A DNA stretch of 64,000 nucleotides from Trichobilharzia szidati (Eukaryota > Platyhelminthes > Trematoda > Strigeidida > Schistosomatidae). The notes beneath the pieces are model-generated. The model did not search any database. It was not told the origin of the DNA and worked only from the letters and a program-made list of their open reading frames with translations. Both the position numbers and the translations under genes were made by a program. Numbering within the stretch: the stretch's first letter is position 1; each line of letters starts with the position of its first letter. Shown one piece after another: positions 21,140 through 31,514 of the stretch. The stretch covers positions 105,546,582 to 105,610,581 of the forward strand of contig OX235273.1 in assembly GCA_944472155.2 (NCBI GenBank), in the 5' to 3' direction.

Positions 21140-22185
21140 TTTCTAGCTCGCTAATTTGTACGACAACGGCATATGTCAAGTGATCCACAACGGAAAACTC
21201 AGCGAGGCGTTTGGACTAAACACAGGAGTCAGACAAGGCTGCTTATTATCACCAATGATATTCCTAATTGTGGTCGACTGGATTATGCGTCAGACAGTGA
21301 GAAACGAGAAGACATGGATATCCTGGACCGACGTGAAGAACCTAGAAGACCTGGATTTCGCGCGTGGATGATTTATGTTTGATGTCATACAAAATCGAAG
21401 ACTTACAAGCGAAAATCGACAAACTGGTCGAAAAAGCAGCAAAGACAGGACTCCAGGTGAACATAGACATGACGAAGGTTATGAAAATAACCAATCAACC
21501 AACAACAACAACAACAGTAGAAACATCCAGCGTCAATCACCATCAACGGGAGGGATTTGAAAGAGGTTACTTCTTTCACTTATCTGGGGAGCATTGTCTC
21601 AACTACAGGAGGAACGGACGAGGATGTCAAATCGAGAATCGGGAAGGCGAGAAACACATTCATCAACCTGAAACCAATCTGGAAATCTTCGTCACTCAGC
21701 ATCAACAACAAAATTCGGATTTTCAATACAAACGTCAAGTCAGTTTTGCTATACGGATCAGAAACTTGACGGGTCACCAAGAATATTTCCAACAGATTGC
21801 AGACCTTTATAAACAGCTGTTTTCGCTCTGTACTGAAGATCAGATGGCCGAAAAGAATCACGAACAAAAGGCTATGGGAACAAACAAAACAAGAACCAAT
21901 CGCTCAACAAATATGCAGGAGAAAGTGGAGATGGATTGGACACTCGATGAGGAGGCCGTTGGGTGACATTGCGCGTCAGGCCAACGCTTGAGTGGAACCC
22001 GAAAGGGAAGCGACGAGTGGTTCGTCGGTGCAACGGTGACGTGGAGGAGATCAAGAGAAGAAGAGCTGAAACAATATGGATTAACATGGATGCAAGTGAA
22101 AAGTACAGTAGAAGACAGAAGCAAGTGGAGGCGTGCAGTTGAAGCGCTATGTTCCACTAGGAACCCAAGGGAACAATAATAATAA
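21140..22185 (+). mobile_element. RTE/SR2-like LINE, best copy: RT palm to 3' end
   Basis: Frame 21156-21371 carries the RT region GVRQGCLLSPMIFLIVVDWI, the standard motif before the palm in RTE elements. The catalytic box is split by a frameshift near 21355 (LEDLDFA, then DDLCLMSYKIEDLQ in the next frame). The thumb region follows (VEKAAKTGLQVNIDMTKVMK). After another shift, 21557-21769 reads TSFTYLGSIVSTTGGTDEDV and VKSVLLYGSET. The C-terminal end continues in other frames (SVLKIRWPKRITNKRLWEQT; QQICRRKWRWIGHSMRRPLG; KYGLTWMQVKSTVEDRSKWR-like). The 3' end is GGAACCCAAGGGAACAATAA with an ATAAT tail. The 5' endonuclease is missing (truncation). At least four frameshifts: inactive. Confidence 0.9.
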
Positions 22186-22194
22186 TCATCTACG

Positions 22195-22670
22195 AAAACA
22201 GCGGAGAGGCTTTTTACAGCGAATTCTTCATCTTTTTTAGCTGTACAGTCGCATCTGTATATGGTTTTTTATGAACGAGAGCAGTAAAGAATATGATAGG
22301 TTATTGTGATCACAGTTGTTAGTATAAGCCAGTACATAAGAGCATCTGAATGAGTGCATTATAGTTACGTAATACGGCGAATTACTTAGTCAGTGAGGTG
22401 TAATCAGGACATACATAGAAACGAAGAAGAATATGAATTAATAAGTTCAAAAGAAATACAAGAGTTATAAAGAGTTAGGAAAACAGATAAATAAACAAAC
22501 AGAAATCAAGTCAGTAGAAATTACCAAGTTTGTTAACATGATCACAGAAGTGATCAAATAATTTTCTTTCTTATCCACAGCTCCGGTTTCACTGCTTGAA
22601 TGGATAGAGCTTCAGCAATTCGAAGGAGGCAAAAGGATATTGTATTATTTATTGTTGTTCTTCACATTTT
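22195..22670 (-). mobile_element. GIY-YIG-only element: endonuclease C-terminus and 3' tail (uninterrupted copy)
   Basis: On the minus strand, about 22650-22565 codes for LRIAEALSIQAVKPELWIRK, the conserved C-terminus of the PLE-type GIY-YIG domain (compare IAEAVGIHINKPNLCTQKKL at 28450). A 3' tail of about 370 bp follows and ends near 22200 (TGTACAGCTAAAAAAGATGA ... CTCTCCGCTG). The same body and tail occur at 53490-54460, where about 390 bp of other sequence is inserted. This copy shows the undisturbed order. Sequence following 21140-22185 RTE end directly, tail to tail. Confidence 0.65.
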
Positions 22671-22764
22671 TAGTTTATGTGAAGTATTCATTTATTGAGA
22701 TGGATTGATGAGTCTAGATGTTGTATTCAAATATCGCACTGCTTATAAACCCGCTGTTTTTTTA

Positions 22765-22998
22765 TTCCTTTACATTCCCAGTGGAACATAGGGCTTCCAG
22801 CTAGAGGCTTGAAGTTTCTGTAGCAGTGTTGATTTTTATGGAATGGGGTTGCTATTCTCATGCCAAACCTTTCCTCTTTACCAACTTTATTTCTGGCTTA
22901 ACGAGGTAAAGGATTGCGTCGGCAGTGGATCGAACCCCAGACCAAGTGCATGGTCAGTGAGCGTCCTAACCACTATGCCACCGACGCACAAAGCCGCT
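22765..22998 (-). repeat. SINE A, near full length
   Basis: Minus-strand copy. Head reads GTGCGTCGGTGGCATAGTGG then TTAGGAC; the A box TGGCATAGTGG is exact, and the B box GGTTCGATCC (22930-22921) is exact. Body CCTCGTTAAGCCAGAAATAA and tail GGAAGCCCTATGTTCCACTG then GGAATGTAAAGGAATAAAA. The best-preserved promoter boxes of the SINE A copies here. Confidence 0.82.
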
Positions 22999-24035
22999 GT
23001 TGGTTCTCTTCAATCAAGAGGTATAGTATTTTTGAACCGCTTTAAACAAGATACTTGTCAAACCACCAGTATACACCGCTGCATTAGGCATTCACAGAGC
23101 TATATGACTGCGTAGTAAAAAAGGCTATATAAGAGGTTCAGCAAAGCTTATCTTAACACTATTTTAAGTTAATTGATTACCTTCGGTTTCTGGTGACTTA
23201 TCATCTCCTCGTAGGGGCATTTCGACGACATCAGACGTTTTTAAACGGTGGTAACTAGCAATTGAATATAGGATAAGCATTTCGTCAGTTGTATGAGATC
23301 GAAACGCTTAGTCACTGGTCGTGGGAGCTGGGAATACATTCACTTCAGTTTCAGTTGAAAGTTACTGCATTACAAAGAAGGTTGGGCTACAGCTTAATTC
23401 AGCAACAGTTGGTTTTTTCACCAGTTTTAGTTCAAATTTTATCGAATTTTTGGATGAGGAAAATATGAAAGCTGAACAGTAATCAACAATCCTTATCTTT
23501 GTATACACTCAGGAAAACAAATTTCTTTACTTTTTATAAAACTGTGTGACATATTTTGTGAAAAATATTTTAAAAAATATAAAACCAAATGATGCACAGT
23601 GTGTTGACAGTAATTTGTATTTTCCCTTTTTTTTGAAGCTTTAGATGAGATATGTGAAAAGTTGTCATTCAAAAAAGAAAGTAAGAATATACTACCTACA
23701 TCAGAGACATTCTCTGTATCACAATTTCTGTCAACAAATTTTATGCGCACGATTGACAGAACTTTTCGCATATTTATGTTGTGAAAGCAAAATATGCATC
23801 AAAATGTTCGTGCTGATCATTACGATAGCGACAGTCATCAAAACTGATGTTTGTTTTTTATGTCTTTTTATGATTTAGGGGAATTATTTTATTACTGTTC
23901 AGTTTCTAGGCCACTTTTTCCTCCCTTCTCTGAGAAAAAAATGTATCCTGAAGTGTTAGTTTGTAAAGATTTCATCAATTTCAAGTTGAATCACGAAATG
24001 GCATAAATTGCTGAACGATTGAATTCTAAGGATTA
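22999..24035. other. no recognised gene
   Basis: Chance frames only (23493-23771 minus, 23645-23878 plus overlap each other). Sequence near 23220-23300 contains two ATTTCGTC/ATTTCGAC-like motifs reminiscent of PLE tail sequence, but I could not build a ribozyme from them. Confidence 0.3.
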
Positions 24036-24039
24036 CTGG

Positions 24040-24330
24040 ACAGAACTGTTTCTTTTTGACTTGACACTAGTAACTACTGTGATGCTTCTAGTCCTCTCTT
24101 TGGTGCAGACTGAATTTGATCAGTCAGGTTTGTAATGTGGCCACCGTTCTAGGTAGCTCGCCATCATTGTGCACATTGATTTGATGATATTAGATGGTTG
24201 GAGGCAATCGGCAGGAAGCCTTGGACCTAGGTTTCGTGCTAGTTGGCACTTACCAGTCAGCAAGGCGAATCTGCAACCTTGAAGGAACTCATGTCCCTTC
24301 TGGGATTCGAACCCGCCTCACCCAAAACTG
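24040..24330 (-). repeat. possible tRNA-derived repeat, unclassified
   Basis: A B-box-like CGGGTTCGAATCCC is read on the minus strand at about 24316-24303, followed by CTTCAAGGTTGCAGATTCG and GCCAACTAGCACGAAACC. I see no second copy in the window and no clear A box, so this may be a SINE of another family or a chance match. Confidence 0.3.
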
Positions 24331-24949
24331 TTTCTTCATAATGTAAGACATGTGAATCCATAACCACGCACCCATGATAGATACCTGGACACTGGTCCAT
24401 AATGAATGAGAAAGCATTGAATGCAACCGAAAATTAAACCATACATGCATTTTTCTATGATAATCTCGTCATCACATTAATAAGTGCTTCCACAAACGTG
24501 GTTTGATGGTCAAATTTTATCATATGACTACGCTGAACGTTGATGTAAAGGTATGCAAATTAGGCTATTCGTCACACGAAAGATCATAGAACTAGTGAGA
24601 AGAATGATGTCAAGGAACTCAAACCTAAGTTCCTATTATTTGCGAAGGCGCTCCAAACCGATAATTACTAGGACTTTCACTACAAGTGACTTCTTTATAT
24701 TTACTGATTCTACCGACTTTTAATTTTAGGGTGACTGTCAGGCAATGTCATCTGTTAAATTTTGTCCTCAATTCAGACCAGATAGGCTCCCTTGGTCACG
24801 GCTTCTCACTAGAACTACACGCAACTTTGTCCTATACCCATTCACTGGGTGACATCAATCACGACCGTTTTGGTACATCCAGTCGGAAGTTAAGACAAAT
24901 ACTCGCCGATGACAGCGGTTGGTGCCAGTTGCGCTAAAAGTTAGAATTC

Positions 24950-25145
24950 ATTGACCATTAATTCAGGTCCCAGTGGCTGAGTGGTTTACTCAGTCGCATC
25001 GAAGCCGGAAAGTCCTCGGTTCGAACTCTGGAGGTGGCTGCCTACTGTGATGAGTCGAAAACTAGGACGAAACAGCTGTCCAGTACTCCCCGGTATTTTT
25101 TAATGCTTCTCTAACCGATATCAATCCGTGGTCAAACCTGAAAAA
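24950..25145 (+). repeat. SINE B, single unit
   Basis: Head CCCAGTGGCTGAGTGG (A box, exact) and GTTCGAACTC (B box), then GATGAGTCGAAAACTAGGAC, the hammerhead, and the tail CTCTAACCGATATCAATC, GTGGTCAAACCTG. The region 24780-24950 (TAGGCTCCCTTGGTCACGGC, CACGACCGTTTTGG) resembles the spacer found between paired copies elsewhere, so this is probably half of a former foldback pair. Confidence 0.72.
25042..25086 (+). ncRNA. hammerhead ribozyme in SINE B (C3 missing)
   Basis: Stem I TACTG (25043-25047) with CAGTA (25081-25085). The core reads TGATGA (25048-25053), so the first C of CTGATGA is absent. Stem II GTC (25054-25056) with GAC (25066-25068). GAAA at 25069-25072, ACAGCTGT and cleavage C at 25080. 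Stem II and the 3' half are perfect; only the missing C3 breaks it. Confidence 0.65.
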
Positions 25146-26055
25146 TTAAAAATCAGATCCTAGAGTAAAATGCATATAGCATCAAGTGAGATGTTCACGG
25201 AATTCATGTCACTGTGAGACTGCACTGGCTGACACTATATAGCTACAAAATTTCAAAGCCTTAGGAACAAATGAAACCAACAATCTAAGCTAACACTATC
25301 ACTAAAATGTTACTCGATATTAACTAAAATGAACAACTATTCGCCAGAAAAATATGCTAGCGGAATTCCAAGAAATGCCTAAGTAAATTATGCACTTAGC
25401 TACTTTAAAGTTTAAGATATTCGTATAGTGTTTCATAACTAAATATACCACTTTAGCCTCAGTATATTTTCTGAAAAAAAATAACTATTTTCCACTGAGA
25501 TTGCTGATAAAGTTTATGTAATATCTGTCTGTTCTACTTACACTAATTGAAGGCCACCCACAACTTAAATCCATATAAAAGTTATTTATGTCATAACCAC
25601 ATCTTCATACTTGTTAATTTCTTATTTCCGAAGCTGAAAAGCGCCATGAAGGTGTAAAAGTTAATCAGTGTGTGTGTTTCCCCTCTTTCTTATACACCAC
25701 TAAAGAAGGCTTCGTCAATATGTATATATAAACAACACGCCAAGCGCTTCTGTACATAATTATTAAATCATCACACTAACCGAATCACATGCCACCGACA
25801 AATCCGATATCCTGAGAAAAATTGACATATTAGATCACATTTACAAAATATTTCGCCTGTATTCAGAAGAACTGGTTTATTTCGATAGTTAAGCTGGAGT
25901 TTAATATACAGTCTGTAAATATGATATTTACGTTTTGGCGTGTAGGTATTAAATACCGAGAATTAAGTGGAAATTACGAGTTGCTTTGTTGGTTTTCCAT
26001 GAATAAAGTTAACTTGACGAATAGTAATTATTATTATCATCAGTGGTTTTCATTT
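25146..26055. other. no gene seen
   Basis: AT-rich, no recognised feature. Confidence 0.3.
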
Positions 26056-26059
26056 CTTG

Positions 26060-26620
26060 TATTCACAGTGAAACAGACTACTTCAAAGACAAACCTCTGT
26101 TCCACTCGGTTTACTGCTATTAATTCCAAATGGCTTCACAAATGCCCAATAAATTTTGATTCCATCTTTACACGATCTTCTACGTGTCACACTCAGACCC
26201 ATGCTCAACTCCTGGTTTCCCTTGTGGGTTCAACTTGAGAGCCATTTTAGTATCTGATGTTACTTGAATGTCTTTTCAGAGTATATGGGGTTCATGTTTG
26301 TTTCCTCTGCATTTTTGTTACTCTGAGATAATTCCCTACTAGTCGTCTACCCTTTCTGTTTATCTTGTTTACACTACCAAGCGGAGAAAGCTGTTGATCA
26401 AGGTTAGCCGCTTAGTTGAATAAGTGAAAGGAACGTCTTTTATCTTTCATTGATGATGATTGGTGTTTGTCGTTGGTCAGGTAACTTCATCATCTCTGTC
26501 TCCCCTGTGTTTTTCTGTCGTTTCCCCTGCCCTTTCTACCAGCTTGTTGATTTTCGATTATATCTCTTAGAGTTTGTGACAAATGAGGCATAAATCAGAT
26601 CTCTTAACGTCTAACTTATG
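26060..26620 (-). mobile_element. RTE/SR2-like fragment, highly decayed
   Basis: Minus-strand matches to the RTE middle and C-terminal regions: GAAACCAGGAGTTGAGCATG, CAATCATCATCAATGAAAG (region between VMKI and FTYLG), GTTACCTGACCAACGACAAA, and GAAAATCAACAAGCTGGTAG (IDKLV). The order is that of an RTE read from right to left. No frame is open. Confidence 0.55.
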
Positions 26621-27499
26621 TCTTTTATCTCAGTACTTATAGTCCACCGCATGAACAAGCTCAACACAGTCGAGAATATCGTCGTGGATCGTGAGTCACC
26701 TTGTGTAAAAGAAAAATGGTGATGTGGAAATTTTAAAGAATATCGAGCTGATTCAAGCAACGTTTCATTCTGATGAAACAAAAGAAGGACGATATCTATT
26801 ACATGAAATGATTAACTTTTTAAGGAACTTCTCCTCTAGTTTCCGGAGACAGAACTGAAATATTCCTGATTTTATTTGGATTTGTTGCACTAATAATTAG
26901 GGTGGTATTCTCAGTCTCCAGACCCAATCTTCAATGTTCTGATCGTTTTCTTTCTAAACCTGTAGTGAGTGTGTTTTCGATTTGACTTCTTTGCTTTGAG
27001 GATTTGCAAATCAATTTAGCATTCATTTAACCTTATGCTCCGTGGGTAATATCGCGTGTTCTACTATAATAATTTCCCAGTGAAAATCAGTTTTGTTTGC
27101 ACTCAAAAGCGTTGTATAAATCATTCCGTGTAGAAGATTTTATCACCCGAATTGTAAACTAAATTTGAAGCATTTGTGGTGAGGTATTTCCAAAAATATG
27201 AGTTATGGTTAAACGATGTAGACGAAATCAACTTAGTCGAAATAATTCAGATAGATTTCCTAGTTTTATTTTAAGGCTAGAGACTTTATGAAGCATTTTG
27301 ATTCAGAATCGGGATCCATCATTCTCCTTCAACAAAAATTTAGCAAATACAGTCAATAATCTCACTACCAAAGAGGGCGTTAGTTGTAAACCTGAAATTC
27401 GGGTGCAACACAAGTGCTGAAATTCCTTGGAGGGGATTATCAAGAATAGTTCTACAAAAAAGCGTTTCATTACATCTGTACATCCCACTTTTTCTATTT
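26621..27499. other. no recognised gene
   Basis: AT-rich; overlapping minus frames at 27303-27549 have no recognised domain. Confidence 0.3.
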
Positions 27500-28183
27500 T
27501 TATTATTATACCCTTGAGTTCTGAGTGCAAGACAGGGCTTCAGCAGCACGCCTCCACTTTTTCCTCTTCTCTGAGTTCCTATTTAGCTGCTACCCCCGTC
27601 GATTGCTCAAAGTCTCTCATCCGTTTCCCGCAGGATCTCTATGTCAGCGCTGAATATGCGCTCAACTCGTTGTTTCTTGTTCAGGTTCCACTTAAGAGAT
27701 GGCCTGGCGTGCAATGTCATTCGACGGTCTCCTCAGCATGTACACGACCGATATCCATTTTCTCCTACATGTTTGTTAAGCAGTAGGTTCTTGGTTGTTT
27801 CTTTCACAGAGTTTATTGGCGCTGACTCTTTCTTCTCGCCTGCTTGATCTTCATTATGAAATGAAGAAAGGTGTTGATAAAATTTTGCAGATGGCTGTTG
27901 AAAAATGGCAAGTTTCTGATGCATTTAGAAGAAAGGACTTAACTCTGGTGTTGGAAATTCAAATTCTGTTGCATTCACTGAATGCAAGAGATTTCCATAC
28001 TAATCTCACAGTGATGAAGGTCGTCTGTCTTGTCTTTCTGATTATGATTTTGATATCCTCAACCATTCCGATTGCATAGATAAGTTGACGAAGTGACCCG
28101 CTTCAGATTTATTTCATTTATGGTGACTGGTGTTGATTGGTGTTCGTTGCTTGTTTTCATAATTTTCGTCTTCTCCAAGTTCA
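27500..28183 (-). mobile_element. RTE/SR2-like element, 3' part (split by the insertion at 28184-28809)
   Basis: Minus strand. Codes for the C-terminal half: about 28183-28165 ELGEDENY-like residues (NLEKTK region), then RIEDIKIIIRKTR, QQPSAKFYQHLSS, QQICRRKW region and the 3' end CTGAAGCCCTGTCTTGCACT with ACTCAAGGGTATAATAA near 27520-27510. Its 5' part continues at 28810-29290 beyond a foreign insertion. Reading across the junction, the RT thumb motif GLQLNLE-(K/N)TK runs through the duplicated 13 bp. Confidence 0.75.
28171..28183. repeat. target-site duplication, left copy
   Basis: TTCTCCAAGTTCA, repeated exactly at 28810-28822, flanks the plus-strand insertion 28184-28809. The sequence belongs to the interrupted RTE (codons for the NLE of its thumb region), so its duplication is due to the insertion. 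Confidence 0.75.
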
Positions 28184-28809
28184 GTATTGCAAAAATATTC
28201 ATTCAGACATCTATAAAACTGCTCCTGTGGAGCCAGTTACATAGGCCGGTCAATTAGGCGTGTTCCTCGTCGAATTTCCGGACATCACCCTGCCTGGTTA
28301 AGCAAAGGTCAAACAAAATCTATTCGCAGCGCTATTCTGGCGCATCTTGTGGAGACAGAACACAAGATTGACGTTAATCATGCTTTCAGGGTTATTTACC
28401 GCATGCCTACGAATCTCAATTTTGCTTTAAGAGTTCGACTTCTAAATATTGCTGAGGCTGTGGGGATTCATATTAATAAGCCTAATTTATGCACCCAAAA
28501 GAAGTTAGTTCAGTCATTATCATTACCTTGGCCATCCAGGTTTGAATAATCCGGAATTTTTGTGAAATTTCCCTAATTTTAGTTGACATTCTATTCGCTG
28601 TTATATTTTTATTATTATTATAACTTAAGCATCTTTAATGAACTGCAATTGCATTGATCAAACATTACAAATCGATATTATTTAAAAAAACGCTAATATT
28701 GTTATTAACTACTAATTTAAAATATTCTGTGTATATAAACATTTATATAATTGTAGAGCCTGGAAGAGGAATTTATCGAAAAGAATATTCTTTGCTCCAT
28801 TATTTTGTG
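28184..28809 (+). mobile_element. GIY-YIG-only element inserted into an RTE copy
   Basis: Plus-strand insertion flanked by a 13-bp duplication. About 28205-28300 codes in shifted frames for SCGASYIGRSIRRVP-like residues, the GIY-YIG core (SYIGR in place of GIY-YIG's second half). The open frame 28349-28549 then gives VETEHKIDVNHAFRVIYRMP and LLNIAEAVGIHINKPNLCTQ, ending LSLPWP. About 260 bp of 3' tail follow, ending TAGAGCCTGGAAGAGGAATT then TATCGAAAAGAATATTC. No RT is present: 5'-truncated. PLE ancestry is inferred from the endonuclease type. Confidence 0.75.
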
Positions 28810-29290
28810 TTCTCCAAGTTCAATTGAAGTCCTGCGTTTGTTGCATCTTCATATAACCCGTTGGTTTGTGCCTCTAGATCTTCGAATCTGTGTGACACTA
28901 GGCGTAAGTTGTTCGCGAAGTATAAATCTTCTGGAGTTTTCCTATATATCGAAGGTATTCCTGACTTCTCTCTCACCGTGCACAATGGGATGCATTGTCC
29001 AGTCCAACACCATTAGGAATATCATCAGTGATAGTAGACGGCCTTGTGTTACTGCTGTATTCACTGAGTTTTCTATTGCAGATCACCTGAAAAGTGTTGT
29101 TGTCAAATAGACAGTTTTTAAATGAGGTTGATAAAGATTTGTGGCGCTCTGTAGTGTTTTAGTTGTTTCCAAATTACCTCGCAGTCAACGTGATGAAAGG
29201 CTTTTTGAAAATTGATGAAGTTGGGGTAAAGTTTTGAAAGGCTGTCTATACAACTTCCTATTTATAAAAAAGTGAAGGATATTCTTTCAT
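28810..29290 (-). mobile_element. RTE/SR2-like element, RT part (5' side of the split copy)
   Basis: Minus strand. About 29240-29170 codes for NFINFQKAFHHVDCEVIW, the RT motif A region (normally DFEKAFDSVDRE). The palm follows in 28985-28800: EDLYFANNLRLVSHRFEDLE, where the catalytic FADD has become FANN, both aspartates lost. The 28810-28822 end carries the right copy of the 13-bp target-site duplication. Confidence 0.75.
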
Positions 29291-29659
29291 TGTAAACAAG
29301 ATGTAGGAGCATGTACCAGTTCACTTGCTTCTGTGAAACTAAGTACATAAACTGTTCCAGTGAGATATTGTTCACATGTACACAATAATACCTGTCAATA
29401 TGATAATCAAGAGGATAAATGAGACCGATAAATCACTGAATTTTTTGACAGCTTATTCCTGTTCAGCACTCTGAGACAGTAGAAATATCTTTAAAAGTGA
29501 AATGTAAGGTCTGGCTGTATCGTATAAAAAGCTCCACCACAAAGATAGTATGCACTGATAGTCTAATTTATTAGTGAGAAAAATTTTGAACAGTAATTAA
29601 GAATGATTGTGGTAAACAGAGAAATGGTAATGTTAAGTTACTAAGGTATGATGAATAGC

Positions 29660-29692
29660 CGCAATTATATATATATATACATATATATATTG
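29660..29692. repeat. AT dinucleotide microsatellite
   Basis: TATATATATATATACATATATATAT-like run at the 3' end of the minus-strand PLE tail. Similar runs: 30536-30560 and 42880-42896. Confidence 0.8.
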
Positions 29693-30370
29693 ATGTGGTT
29701 GTGTTCTCTGAGCTGGATAGTTTATTTGCAAAACTTCCATCGCCCTACAAGGTGACATCTTCAGCGCATACTTCGATTTGCTGAAGGGAGCTTTCAGATT
29801 TCTCCATGAGTTTATTAATAATCTCTCCTGGTGGGTAACCTTGAAAGTGATTGATTGTTTCTGTGTATTTTCACACCCTCTAGGCTACTTGTATTAGTAT
29901 TGGTGTTGATTGTTTACTTGACTTGAACTTTGATCCTTTGTGTGTGACATTTCTTTATTATCGATTGGTGGGTTTTGTCTATCTCGATGTGTCTACTGAT
30001 AGAGGATTCACTGGAATACCAGGCAGCTTTCTAAAAAATTCTCTAGCATTCTTTGTGTTTCCTTTGCCTAGTATTTGAACGTTGTTCCATTCGAATTGAT
30101 GTCCGTGTTTGTCTGTATGTAGTGATATGAGGGAGTGGATATAATATCTTTTGATGACTAGCTTATGTTTATGGATGCGAAGACGAAGAGGGCATCCCAA
30201 CAGCCTCAGTGATATGTAGTAGACGAACTCTTAAGGTGAAGTTAAGATTAGCCAGTATGGGGTAAATGACTTTGAAAGTTGCCTTGTTTACAACAATCTT
30301 GTGTTCTGCATCCACAAGATGGGATAGAATAGAGCTATGAGTGGATTTGGTTTGTCCTTTACTTAACCAC
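29690..30370 (-). mobile_element. GIY-YIG endonuclease remnant with PLE tail
   Basis: Minus strand. Bases 30370-30205 code for GQTKSTHSSILSHLVDAEHK and VRLLHITEAVGM, close to the 28.2-kb element. The next open frame (30200-29979) switches to KRYYIHSLISLHTDKHGHQF and WNNVQILGKGNTKNAREFF, a different GIY-YIG C-terminal type, so two elements may be fused here. The tail (29860-29700) carries a hammerhead relic. Opposite to its upstream end, 30420-30500 (+) holds another tail copy. Confidence 0.65.
29727..29768 (-). ncRNA. PLE-type hammerhead relic
   Basis: Minus strand: stem I TGCG (29768-29765) with TGCA; core CTGAAGA intact (29764-29758); one extra T; stem II GTCACC against GGCGAT with one mismatch; GAAA changed to GGAA (about 29739-29736). 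Same layout as 1456-1497. The lost GAAA should abolish cleavage. Confidence 0.55.
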
Positions 30371-30419
30371 TCAGATTGATGTTCAGAAATCCAACGAGAA
30401 ATACGCCCACTTCTTATGA

Positions 30420-30500
30420 GTGTATATTTATATATATAACTGTAGAATCAGAAGAGGGAATTATCGAAAAGGATATTCTTTATTTCCTTATTTTATTGTT
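30420..30500 (+). repeat. tail fragment of the GIY-YIG-only element
   Basis: GTAGAATCAGAAGAGGGAAT then TATCGAAAAGGATATTC matches the 3' terminus of the 28184-28809 insertion (28752-28795) in the same orientation. It lies just beyond the 5' end of a minus-strand endonuclease, so the two tails here face outward, as in the inverted structure at 43 kb. Confidence 0.55.
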
Positions 30501-31514
30501 GATTGTTCTTTCAAATCTAAATATATTTACATGCCTATATATATATATATATGAATATATCTTATAAAACCAAATAGGATTATTTAATTTGTGTCGTAAA
30601 TTATGCTTTTCTTATAGGCTACTTTCCTCTTTCTTTAATTGTTGCTTTTAATCAAAAACAATGTTCACAAATGACAGTGATGTATTCTTGCCTTCTTCTC
30701 TCCATAAAAGTAAAAATAGATAAAGGGCGAACGAAAAGAACGGTAATTCAGTAACACTGAAGAGAAATACACATAAATACTGTTTACTAACGCATAAAAG
30801 AAATGCATTAACTCCTCTGTACCTGACCAAATGCAAACATGAATACACAGCACTTCCAAAATTTGTATAAGTTATTCAAAGTGTACACGGGAGGCTTTTA
30901 TTTATTAGCTCGTGTTTATGATGTGTGTATATGTGTGTTAATTTTCTTTTCATTTCATGTTATTTGAATGATATTGAACTTTATATATGCTTTGTATCTA
31001 GGCGTTAAACATCACACTATGAATGGTATTCAATAGGAATTCGGAATTATGTCGGTGATAAACAAGACAATGCGAGCTTTATAAATTAGTCCCCTTTTCT
31101 TCCTTTTGTCTGGCTGAATTGAAATTAATTTTATTTGAAGAAATCTGAGTCCATAAAACATGGAAGAACAACTTTATGCAGTAACTTCTCTTCATGAATT
31201 AAATTTACTGCAGTTTGTTTCAGTGAGTTATATAAATCTTAATTGAATGTTGCCTTGTAAGTATTTTGCGAAAACCTTTGTTCAGTTTTAAAGTGTAAAA
31301 TATATGCCCAGACTGAAAAGAATTAATAAACCAGCAAGGTAGATTTAAACACTAAGTTCTGATATAAACCATTTTCAGAAGACATGAAAAAGACCGCATG
31401 CTTTAATTTCAGGTAGTTCATAGCTTTATTACTCCATTTAATCATATTTATCCAAATATTCCTATGACTTTAGAATTTAAATTGTGAATAAAAATAGTCG
31501 GGTTTCCTGAATAT
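30501..31514. other. no gene seen
   Basis: AT-rich; overlapping frames near 30650-30860 (minus) are not supported by any motif. Confidence 0.3.

Noticed and set aside
21173..21560. Alternative frames inside the RTE copy
   Set aside because: They are shadows; the residues matching RT motifs are in the neighbouring frames.
22921..22985. Genuine tRNA gene on the minus strand
   Set aside because: Perfect pol III boxes but the body and RTE-like tail are those of SINE A, present in many copies.
23220..23300. Hammerhead relic around ATTTCGAC and ATTTCGTC
   Set aside because: No CTGANGA box with pairing stems could be placed on either strand.
24040..24330. Fourth SINE family
   Set aside because: Only one B-box-like match, no second copy; kept as a low-confidence feature, not as a finding.
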